Of a stretch of 17,307 nt of DNA, positions 8,645 to 15,053 are shown piece by piece (positions within the stretch are counted from its first letter, which is position 1; each line of letters opens with the position of its first letter). This DNA is from an uncultured Treponema sp. (lineage in GTDB: Bacteria; Spirochaetota; Spirochaetia; Treponematales; Treponemataceae), in contig CALDID010000067.1 of the NCBI GenBank assembly GCA_937901865.1, positions 1 through 17,307 of the forward strand, written 5' to 3'. Under the pieces are notes generated by a model. It searched no databases, was not told where the DNA came from, and saw nothing but the letters and a program-made list of their open reading frames with translations. The position numbers were made by a program, and so were the translations under genes.

Positions 8645-8674
8645 ATAATAGCAAAAAAACGCCCTGAGCGTAAA
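8645..8674 (-). promoter_or_regulatory. Candidate sigma70-type promoter of the MoxR/Bat operon
   Basis: On the minus strand TTTACG (8669-8674) and TATTAT (8645-8650) are 18 bp apart, and TG two bases before the -10 makes it an extended -10. The predicted start of transcription is about 30 nt before the MoxR ATG. It overlaps the hairpin listed at 8653-8671. This is motif matching only. Confidence 0.4.
8653..8671 (-). terminator. Weak intrinsic terminator after cheD
   Basis: The minus strand reads a short hairpin (stem ACGC/GCGT, 5-nt loop) followed by seven T residues, 45-63 nt after the cheD stop. The stem is only 4 bp, so termination may be partial and the downstream Bat operon could receive read-through. 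Confidence 0.4.
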
Positions 8675-8715
8675 TAGAGAATTTTAGAGTAAAAAAGGTA
8701 ATTATAAAGAAATTG

Positions 8716-9294
8716 CTATATGTCTTCTTTCATAATCTTCGCAGAAACAAGATAGTTTTTTTCTTTTTGCAAGATTACATTAACATCGTTTTTATTTTGT
8801 GTTTTGATACGCTTTAACCACACCTTTGAAGTCTTTGGGTCAAAGTAGATTTTGCGAGGATATATCCCGCCTGTGTCTGAAGCAACAACGGGGATTTTTT
8901 CTTTTTGCAGATAATCAAAGGCGAATTTTATATTCATATCCCCTATTTGTATCCCAGCTTCTGGAGGCAAATTAAAGATATTACTACCGCCGAATACCTT
9001 TGCTCTCAAGTATTGCCTGTCTGCGCCTTTTTTTATCATATCATCTAGCAGAAGCTGAATTGCGTACTCCCCATAGCGACCAAGCATATCAGTGTCATCA
9101 TCAATTTCGTGCAACTGATTTGCATACATAAAATGGTTCATACCGCCGAAACCATTTCTTTCGTCATAGAGAGTAACGCTAATACATGAGCCTAAGACAG
9201 TAGAAATCAATTCGTCCCCGTGAGTAGAAAAGAACTCACAGGGATAAATTGTTATAATCTGTCTATCGAAATGAGAATCATAGTACTGATTCAT
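8716..9294 (-). CDS. cheD: CheD chemoreceptor glutamine deamidase
   Basis: This 192-residue protein matches the CheD family in length and motifs. The catalytic Cys37 is in TVLGSCISV, the catalytic His54 in GGMNHFM, and the RAKVFGGSN segment follows. CheD deamidates specific glutamines in chemoreceptors, tuning their signalling; in some bacteria it also binds the CheC/CheX-type phosphatase. The gene starts 19 nt after the upstream coiled-coil receptor-like gene, which is a natural candidate partner or substrate. The Shine-Dalgarno is weak (GGTG). Confidence 0.95.
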   Translation of the reverse strand: MNQYYDSHFDRQIITIYPCEFFSTHGDELISTVLGSCISVTLYDERNGFGGMNHFMYANQLHEIDDDTDMLGRYGEYAIQLLLDDMIKKGADRQYLRAKVFGGSNIFNLPPEAGIQIGDMNIKFAFDYLQKEKIPVVASDTGGIYPRKIYFDPKTSKVWLKRIKTQNKNDVNVILQKEKNYLVSAKIMKEDI

Positions 9295-9313
9295 TATTCA
9301 CCACAGAAACACA

Positions 9314-11014
9314 TTAGAATAATGTTACATCTCCAGGGGTCGCCGCAGAACCGTACTGATTAGAACCGTCTTGACCTGCGGAGGCCTTGAAGTTCTGCAA
9401 GAGCTCTTTGAGATGGCTGTCGTGAATTGTCCAAGAAGAAATCTGACGACGAGCAAACATATCGGCTCTCTTTCTTGTCAAAGCGTCAATGCGGTTTTTA
9501 AGCTCTGAATTGAAAGAAGAGAACTTGTTATCAATCGTAGAAATAGCAGAAAGCGCATTTCCTACCTCTTGGCAATCCTGTGCAAATCCCAACGGGAAGA
9601 CTGTAAAGTTCTTCATACAGCTTGTAAGGCGAGATTGTGCATCCTTGAGAGAGTTAAAGAAAGAGTTCTTTGAGAAGCGGAGCTCTTCCATTTTTGAGTT
9701 GTCAGCAGTGATAGAAGACATAAATGAAGCAAGGAGGTTTCCAATCTGCTCAATAAAGCTACCGATTAAAGCTCTCATTGAATCAAGAGAATTGTTTGCG
9801 CTCTGAATGAGCTTTTCCATATCGGTAACAGAATCGCGAACGTCAGAGATAGCAACATTCTTTGCAACTTCAATCTGCTGCAAAATACGAACGTGGTGCA
9901 AGCGGTTGACAACAGGACCTAAGTTCTCGAAAACAGCGTACATTGTGCGTGCTTCTTCGTTGATGTTCTGGCATGTGCGGATAAGGTCTTTTTGCACAAG
10001 CTGATAATGAGCAAACTCAGAAAGCATAAGCTGGAACTGGTCCATAATATTGTTGAGCCAATAAAGGATATTATCCCCGCTCTGATTTTCGCCTAAGAAG
10101 CGGCTTACATAGACGTTCTTTTGATGCTCTACATTGTCGAGAATGCTAGAAACAGAAGCCCAATTATCATGGAAGATGTTGCCGCACTTTGAAAGGCTTG
10201 AAGAGATGTTGTTCAAAATCTTGTCGCACAACTGCAAGACAGTGATATTGAAGCAGATAGTATCCAAATCCTTGTCGTTGCCGTCTTCAGAATATGTATC
10301 ATCAATAATCTGGTCCATATAAAGCTGAACGTGGTCAAGAGCTTGGCGAATAATATCTTGATGCTGTATTCCCTCCATAGCCGTCTGAATTGGCTTATAG
10401 ACGCTTTCAGTAAGCTCCCTCATTTCCTCAAGCGGACGAGCGGCACTAGAGAGTAAATCCTGAATACCAGAAGACCCCTTTTCGCCCAAAGAGCTCAGCT
10501 GCTTTTGAGAATCCACGATAGAGCCGAAAATCTGCTTTACCGAAGTAATGCTTTCAAGCAGTCTATTCTCTTCGCTGATAAGGTTGTTAGAATAGAGAAT
10601 CATATCAGTAGAAAGACGCTTCAAGTTCTCTGTAATCGCAGAGAAAGCTCTACCCTTTTCGCCAGACTTGATAGAAATAACCATAGCGTTCAAAGCGATA
10701 AGTTCCATCTCTTCAGAATCGCTCTTTATGTCTTTAACGTGAGAATTGACTTCTTCGAGGTCTTTAATTCTCTGATTTAACTCTTCAAAAAGGGAATTGT
10801 ACTTGTTGGAATATCCAGTGAATAAATCCTTTTCTTTCGTAGAAGATTCATTGTTTCCTTCTCCAATTCTCATCAAGACATCTCTCAACTCTTCTAGTGA
10901 GGTGCCTCCCTGTTTATTTAAAAGAGTTGGAAACTTGTCGCTCAGCAGCATAAAATGCTTTTCGATTTGGCTGCTGTAGTCCTTAATTTTCGTCCGAATT
11001 TCGGTGTTGTTCAT
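9314..11014 (-). CDS. Soluble chemoreceptor-like coiled-coil protein
   Basis: I chose the ATG at 11014 (566 residues) over a GTG at 11026 because GAGG lies 6 nt upstream. It overlaps the preceding ATPase gene by 32 bp. There is no signal peptide or membrane segment, and the protein is almost wholly helical. Residues 103-136 (ELIALNAMVISIKSGEKGRAF, then a KRLS stretch) closely resemble the hairpin tip of methyl-accepting chemotaxis proteins, where the receptor contacts CheA and CheW. A second motif, HQDIIRQALDHV (218-229), places Asp220 and Gln224 four residues apart, as in the CheZ phosphatase active site. A second helical half covers 250-520, and a polar linker ends in GDVTLF. It may be a cytoplasmic receptor or an adaptor/phosphatase of the chemotaxis system. 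Position between a MinD-like ATPase and CheD supports a chemotaxis role; the exact function is unproven. Confidence 0.75.
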   Translation of the reverse strand: MNNTEIRTKIKDYSSQIEKHFMLLSDKFPTLLNKQGGTSLEELRDVLMRIGEGNNESSTKEKDLFTGYSNKYNSLFEELNQRIKDLEEVNSHVKDIKSDSEEMELIALNAMVISIKSGEKGRAFSAITENLKRLSTDMILYSNNLISEENRLLESITSVKQIFGSIVDSQKQLSSLGEKGSSGIQDLLSSAARPLEEMRELTESVYKPIQTAMEGIQHQDIIRQALDHVQLYMDQIIDDTYSEDGNDKDLDTICFNITVLQLCDKILNNISSSLSKCGNIFHDNWASVSSILDNVEHQKNVYVSRFLGENQSGDNILYWLNNIMDQFQLMLSEFAHYQLVQKDLIRTCQNINEEARTMYAVFENLGPVVNRLHHVRILQQIEVAKNVAISDVRDSVTDMEKLIQSANNSLDSMRALIGSFIEQIGNLLASFMSSITADNSKMEELRFSKNSFFNSLKDAQSRLTSCMKNFTVFPLGFAQDCQEVGNALSAISTIDNKFSSFNSELKNRIDALTRKRADMFARRQISSWTIHDSHLKELLQNFKASAGQDGSNQYGSAATPGDVTLF

Positions 11015-12038
11015 ATACTCCCTCACTAAAATCGCGACTCAGTTGCTCTAAGTCGTTGTCTTCGTTAACAGAATCCCCGTTAAATTCGATTCTTTCGCCA
11101 CTTGTTTCAAGTCCCAAAGAATCTATTTCTGTATTATAATCATACGAATGAAGCAATATTCGCTCCGCCGCAGATTTCACTTGCACAGAAAACTTACTGC
11201 TCGGATTGCTCAATATCAAAGGCGTTCGCGCAGCAATAGCAAGCGATACATTTTCATCATGCGGAATAAAACCGATGAAATCAAGCCCTATGCCCAGTTT
11301 CTTTTGTGAAAGAGAACGAAGGCGACGGCACATCTCTAAATCATGTGGGTCAGTCCCATTGTTTAGTATAACTTGCGGACGGAATTTTGCAAGCTCTGAC
11401 CTCACTTTTTTTTCACAATCAGGATACCTTGCGCAAAGAGAATCAACTAATTCTACAAAAGAACTTTCTGCTCCTGCAATAGCCTCTCCCGTACTTTTTT
11501 TTATAAATTTCTTTTCTGCACTTGTCGGCGTAAATTGAGATGACAAAAAGCGATACGCCGAGGCTTTCAAAAAAGAATACGCATTCAAAATAGAAGTGAT
11601 TTCAGGGGTCGTAACGATAATAGAATTATGCGTCATCAAATAGAAATCTAGCGTATTATAAGCCGCTCCTGCTCCGAGGTCAAGAATGAGATAATCGCCT
11701 GAAAGTTTAGAGAGCTTTTGAATAAGAGATTTCTTTATAAAAAAATCCATATTCGCCGTTCCTGGCAATAAGCAATCTCCTGCAATAAATTGCAAGTTTT
11801 CCACGCACGTTTCTTGCAACAGCTTTGACACATCGGTTACTTGTCTATTGATAAAATTCCCGACACCCGCGTGATTATTTTTGAGACCTAATAACGTATG
11901 TAAATTAGCACCGCCTAAATCGAGGTCAACCAAAACAACTTTTTTCCCCTGCTGTGCTAAACAGATTGCAAGACTTACCGCAACGGCACTTTTTCCAACG
12001 CCGCCTTTTCCACTTGCAATGGGCAACATATGTACCAT
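10983..12038 (-). CDS. MinD/ParA-family ATPase (FlhG/ParC-like)
   Basis: The product is 351 residues. It has a deviant Walker A, GKGGVGKS at 10-17, with signature Lys11. A Walker A' region (VVLVDLDLGG, D38 and D40) and a Walker B region (YLILDLG, D120) follow. This is the MinD/ParA/FlhG class, which uses ATP-dependent dimerisation to place complexes inside the cell. The remainder includes an insertion at about 165-215 and an acidic tail beyond 300. The next genes are a soluble receptor-like protein and cheD, not flhF, so positioning of a chemotaxis array is a better guess than flagellar number control. The start could be Met1 or Met4; both lie directly after the promoter and lack a Shine-Dalgarno. 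Confidence 0.85.
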   Translation of the reverse strand: MVHMLPIASGKGGVGKSAVAVSLAICLAQQGKKVVLVDLDLGGANLHTLLGLKNNHAGVGNFINRQVTDVSKLLQETCVENLQFIAGDCLLPGTANMDFFIKKSLIQKLSKLSGDYLILDLGAGAAYNTLDFYLMTHNSIIVTTPEITSILNAYSFLKASAYRFLSSQFTPTSAEKKFIKKSTGEAIAGAESSFVELVDSLCARYPDCEKKVRSELAKFRPQVILNNGTDPHDLEMCRRLRSLSQKKLGIGLDFIGFIPHDENVSLAIAARTPLILSNPSSKFSVQVKSAAERILLHSYDYNTEIDSLGLETSGERIEFNGDSVNEDNDLEQLSRDFSEGVYEQHRNSDEN

Positions 12039-12045
12039 ACTTTAT

Positions 12046-12074
12046 AGTATAGGTGGTATTTGTAATTTTTTCAA
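12046..12074 (-). promoter_or_regulatory. Promoter of the MinD-like/cheD unit, possibly giving a leaderless mRNA
   Basis: TTGAAA (12069-12074) and TATACT (12046-12051), each 5 of 6 consensus, are exactly 17 bp apart on the minus strand. Transcription should start within a base or so of the ATG at 12038. Confidence 0.6.
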
Positions 12075-12088
12075 CTTTTTATTATATT
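12060..12088 (+). promoter_or_regulatory. Divergent promoter of the TPR lipoprotein gene, possibly leaderless
   Basis: TTGTAA (12060-12065) and TATATT (12083-12088) are 17 bp apart. The predicted transcription start is the A of the ATG at 12095. It is interleaved with the minus-strand promoter, so the two polymerases would compete. The region is AT-rich, which raises the chance of random matches. Confidence 0.45.
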
Positions 12089-12094
12089 CTTACT

Positions 12095-12769
12095 ATGAGT
12101 ATGAGTAAGAATTTTTTGATTTTTTTCCCATTTGCTATTTTTTTGTGTATTTTCGCTCTTTTTGGCTGTTCTAAGCCAGGCGACAATCTTGTAACAAGCG
12201 GAATTGATGCGTTCAAAAAGAAAGATTATGACGCAGCTATCACCTACTTAACCGACGCTCTTGAATCAGAAACAAACTATTCCAATGAGCTTATCTACAC
12301 GCTTTTAGCAAACACCTACACGCAAAAGCACGAATGGAACACCGCAATCAGCTATCACAAAAAGGCTTTAGAGCTCAGAGAGGATTATTCAAGCTATATC
12401 CTGCTCGGTGCGCTTTGCCACGAAGCTAAAAGAGATGAAGAGGCAGAAAGTGCGTATAAGCAAGCGATAGCCTTAGAGCCAAAGCGAGCCGAAGGATACG
12501 GGAGTCTTGGCGCATTGTATTTGAAGCAAGAAAAGATTGACGAGGCGATTGAGCTTTTAGAAAAAACGATTTCGATAAATCCGCGATTGGGCATAGTTCA
12601 CGCAGATTTAGCCGTCGCGTATGCAAAGAAAGGAAATGCTGAAAAAGCAGAAGCAGCATTAAAAGAAGCCGAAGAGCGAAAAGCGGAGAATTTTGACACA
12701 TTTAAAGCCCGTGTCGATTCCATTTTAGGAAAAGCCCCCGCGCTCAACACCGTTCCCGAAGCAAAGTAA
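12095..12769 (+). CDS. TPR-repeat lipoprotein
   Basis: I chose the ATG at 12095 (224 residues) over the GTG at 12053, because the latter would begin inside the promoter. The N-terminus has a lipoprotein signal peptide with hydrophobic residues 6-21 and lipobox LFGC (Cys25). Residues 31 to about 200 form roughly five tetratricopeptide repeats, with the alternating A, G/Y, A and P positions of TPR helices (for example AIALEPKRAEGYGSLGALY). TPR lipoproteins act as scaffolds for protein complexes on the periplasmic or outer face of the envelope; the partner is unknown. It is divergent from the MinD-like ATPase gene and shares its control region. The TAA stop forms the first three bases of the 23-bp repeat array. 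Confidence 0.85.
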   Translation: MSMSKNFLIFFPFAIFLCIFALFGCSKPGDNLVTSGIDAFKKKDYDAAITYLTDALESETNYSNELIYTLLANTYTQKHEWNTAISYHKKALELREDYSSYILLGALCHEAKRDEEAESAYKQAIALEPKRAEGYGSLGALYLKQEKIDEAIELLEKTISINPRLGIVHADLAVAYAKKGNAEKAEAALKEAEERKAENFDTFKARVDSILGKAPALNTVPEAK

Positions 12770-12970
12770 ATTCACTCTTTAGCGTACGCTAAATTCACTC
12801 TTTACTGTACGCTAAATTCGCTCTTTAGTGTACGGTTTGGGGGTACATAAAAGCTACGCTAAAGAGTGCCACATCGCTACGCTAAAGACACTCACATCCG
12901 TACGCTAAAGACCCCCCTCATCGCTACACTCAAGAGAGGCTATACTGTACGCTAAAGAGTGAATTGAGTG
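12767..12970. repeat. Array of 23-bp repeats arranged as a large inverted repeat
   Basis: About eight units of 23-24 bp share the core GTACGCTAAAGAGTG or its reverse complement. Units 1-3 (12767-12835) read in one direction; units 4-8 (starting 12854, 12877, 12900, 12924 and 12947) read in the other. The outermost arms, aattcactctttagcgtac (12769-12787) and gtacgctaaagagtgaatt (12947-12965), are a perfect 19-bp inverted repeat. TTTAGCGTACGCTAAA (12778-12793) is itself a perfect palindrome. GGGGGT (12839-12844) can pair with ACCCCC (12911-12916). The array fills nearly all of the 224-bp gap between two convergent genes, with only about 23 bp left before uppP. It is not a CRISPR: there are no unique spacers. 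It could act as a two-way terminator, a binding array or a small mobile element. Confidence 0.8.
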
Positions 12971-12993
12971 CGGCGATGTTATTTTAGAGAGAA

Positions 12994-13821
12994 TTAGAAA
13001 ATGATAAAGCCCAAAATTGCAACAGGTATCAAATAGAATGCAAAATATTCCAGCTTGCCTTTTTTGATGAGCTTCATTAAAAACGCCAATGCAAAGAAGC
13101 CTGCAACAAAAGCGGCGACACAGCCCAAAAGCAAGGTCAGTGCGCTTACGCTTTCGCTCATTTCGCCCAAGTCTTTTGCTTCAAGAACAAATGCACCCAA
13201 AATCGCAGGAATAGACACGATGAATGAATATTCCCCTGCCGTCTGTCTGTCTACTTTGCACAACAATGCGCCTGCAATAGTTGAACCGCTGCGGCTGATT
13301 CCTGGTAATGTTCCCACCCCTTGCATAAAGCCGATAAACAGAGCTTGCTTCACATTCGGCGGATTTTGTTCCTCAGAGTTGTTTTTCGTTGCTGCAAGAT
13401 TGCGCTTTTCTAGCACAGCGGAGATGATGAGCAGGGCAGATGTTACTAAAAAGCCTGCGCACACATATTTTACGCTTAAATCAGGAATGATTTTGCTAGA
13501 AACAATACCCAATACGCCTGTAATAATAGTAGAAACGATGACAGCGATGATAAAGCGGCGATTTTTCTCTTCGTCTTCGCTTTGCGCTTTTTTCAGCGTA
13601 ATCCAACGGCAAAAGACGAGGAGCAGAGAAAGTATCTTTTTTCTGAAATACAAAACAACTGCTAAAAGGGTCGCCAAATGCAAAAACACATCAAACAAAA
13701 GCGGCACATCAGAAAGCCCAAAAAGAGCCTGTGCTATTTTTAGATGTCCAGAGCTAGAAATCGGCAAAAACTCCGCGATTCCTTGCAAAATACCGAGTAA
13801 AATACTTTGAACTATAGTCAT
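12994..13821 (-). CDS. uppP: Undecaprenyl-diphosphatase UppP (BacA)
   Basis: This 275-residue polytopic membrane protein is of normal family length. It carries the two signatures of UppP/BacA: QGIAEFLPISSSGH at 13-26 (Glu17, Ser22-24, His26) and the later PGISRSGST motif with the catalytic Arg. It dephosphorylates undecaprenyl diphosphate so that the lipid carrier can be reused for peptidoglycan and other envelope polymers, and overexpression gives bacitracin resistance. About eight hydrophobic segments are visible. The start at 13821 has no clear Shine-Dalgarno. The gene is divergent from tyrA and converges on the TPR lipoprotein gene across the repeat array. Confidence 0.97.
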   Translation of the reverse strand: MTIVQSILLGILQGIAEFLPISSSGHLKIAQALFGLSDVPLLFDVFLHLATLLAVVLYFRKKILSLLLVFCRWITLKKAQSEDEEKNRRFIIAVIVSTIITGVLGIVSSKIIPDLSVKYVCAGFLVTSALLIISAVLEKRNLAATKNNSEEQNPPNVKQALFIGFMQGVGTLPGISRSGSTIAGALLCKVDRQTAGEYSFIVSIPAILGAFVLEAKDLGEMSESVSALTLLLGCVAAFVAGFFALAFLMKLIKKGKLEYFAFYLIPVAILGFIIF

Positions 13822-13838
13822 ATTTAGTTTAACGGCTT

Positions 13839-13865
13839 TTGTAAATACTACATTTAGCTTATAAT
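13839..13865 (+). promoter_or_regulatory. Candidate tyrA promoter, leaderless
   Basis: A perfect TATAAT (13860-13865) ends 6 nt before the tyrA ATG, so transcription would begin at the start codon. The best -35 is TTGTAA (13839-13844) with a short 15-bp spacer. No Shine-Dalgarno is present. Confidence 0.45.
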
Positions 13866-13871
13866 AAAGAT

Positions 13872-14759
13872 ATGGAACTGAAAAACAAAACTTATGGTAT
13901 TGTGGGATTGGGCATTATGGGCGGCTCTTTTGCCAAGAGTATCCGCGAAAATATTTTGAGCCAGAACGGCGCGGCGGGGAAAATCCTTGTGTGCAACAGA
14001 AGCACGGCGTGTTTATCGCTTGCAACGGCGGAGGGCGTGGCAGATGAGGCGTACACGAGCGACAAGGTGGGCGAGATGCTTCCAAAGTGCGATGTGGTGT
14101 TTATCTGTTTGTATCCACACGCGACGGTTTCTTTTTTGAAGGAGCACCGCGAAGATTTTAAGTCGGGCGCGATTGTAACGGATATTTCGGGCGTGAAAGG
14201 GATTTTTGACGCAGATTTATCTCTTCGCGACGATGTGGATTTTATCATCGGGCACCCGATGGCAGGCGGCGAAAAAGAAGGATACGTCAATTCAAACGCG
14301 CTTTTTTTTGTGAATCACAATTATATTCTGTGTCCGACGGCGCGAAACAAGGCGGCGAACCTCGATTTTATGCGCACGCTTATCACTGCGATGGGATTTT
14401 CGCGCATTACCGAAACGACGACGGACACGCACGATTACAAAATCGGCTTTACGAGCCAGCTCTGCCACGTCATTGCTTCGGCATTGGTGGAAAGCGCGGA
14501 AGACAGCGCAATTACGGCGTTCGGCGGCGGTTCGTTCGAGGATTTGACGCGGATTGCGATGATTAACGCGCCGCTGTGGACGGAGCTTTTTATTGCGAAC
14601 AAAGAAAAACTGTGCGCTCACATCGACAATTTTGTTTCAAAGATGGAAGATTTTAAGCACGCGATAGAGACCGAAGACAGCGCAAAACTCAAAGCGTTGC
14701 TCGAAGACACGCGCGAAAAGCGGCTTGTGATGGGTTCAATCAGAACGGTAGTGAAATAA
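13872..14759 (+). CDS. tyrA: Prephenate dehydrogenase (tyrosine biosynthesis)
   Basis: The product is 295 residues. An N-terminal Rossmann fold has the nucleotide-binding GLGIMGGS at 12-19. The conserved IGHPMAGGEKEGY segment contains the catalytic His128, and TSQLCHV (194-200) belongs to the helical domain. TyrA converts prephenate to 4-hydroxyphenylpyruvate with NAD(P) and CO2 release. There is no fused chorismate mutase or ACT domain, and I see no other aromatic pathway gene nearby. The gene is clearly more GC-rich than its spirochaete neighbours, which may reflect different codon selection or transfer. Transcription may run into the downstream toxin-antitoxin pair, since no terminator is visible in the 15-bp gap. 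Confidence 0.93.
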   Translation: MELKNKTYGIVGLGIMGGSFAKSIRENILSQNGAAGKILVCNRSTACLSLATAEGVADEAYTSDKVGEMLPKCDVVFICLYPHATVSFLKEHREDFKSGAIVTDISGVKGIFDADLSLRDDVDFIIGHPMAGGEKEGYVNSNALFFVNHNYILCPTARNKAANLDFMRTLITAMGFSRITETTTDTHDYKIGFTSQLCHVIASALVESAEDSAITAFGGGSFEDLTRIAMINAPLWTELFIANKEKLCAHIDNFVSKMEDFKHAIETEDSAKLKALLEDTREKRLVMGSIRTVVK

Positions 14760-14774
14760 AATCAGGGGGACTCT

Positions 14775-15053
14775 ATGGACGTAACAATGACAATCAGCAA
14801 TGCAGAAGAGAGCATAATTGAGCCGATAAAGGCATTTTTGAAGCAGATTTCGCCGAAATCGTCTCTGTCGGTTGAGCGGCTGTATCCTGCCGAAACTCCG
14901 CAAAAGACAGAAGAAGAGCAGGCAATAGAAGAGCGCAGAGCAAAGGTTGACGCATTATGCGGAGGTCTTTCGCAATACGCAAACCCAAAATTGCGCAAAA
15001 AGGAAAAAGATGCGTGGGCAATGGCGGTAATGGAGAAATATGGTGTATCTTGA
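14775..15053 (+). CDS. Probable antitoxin paired with the PIN-domain toxin
   Basis: This is a 92-residue, charged, mostly helical protein of no family I can name. Support for an antitoxin role is positional: it overlaps the start of a PIN-domain toxin by 14 bp, the usual antitoxin-first order with coupling. The N-terminal half could be a small regulatory or dimerisation region, and the C-terminal half (EEEQAIEERRAKVDALCGG onward) probably wraps the toxin. Its Shine-Dalgarno is strong (AGGGGG, 14764-14769, 5 nt before the ATG). Confidence 0.65.
   Translation: MDVTMTISNAEESIIEPIKAFLKQISPKSSLSVERLYPAETPQKTEEEQAIEERRAKVDALCGGLSQYANPKLRKKEKDAWAMAVMEKYGVS

Noticed and set aside
12053..12094. GTG start for the TPR lipoprotein
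   Set aside because: It lies within the promoter region and would place extra residues before a complete lipoprotein signal peptide.
12767..12970. CRISPR array
   Set aside because: The repeats adjoin each other with no unique spacers of constant length, reverse direction half-way, and have no cas genes nearby.
13055..13810. 251-codon open frame antisense to uppP
   Set aside because: It is the exact mirror of a strongly conserved membrane protein, with no ribosome site and low-complexity Lys/Ser/Thr composition; a shadow frame.
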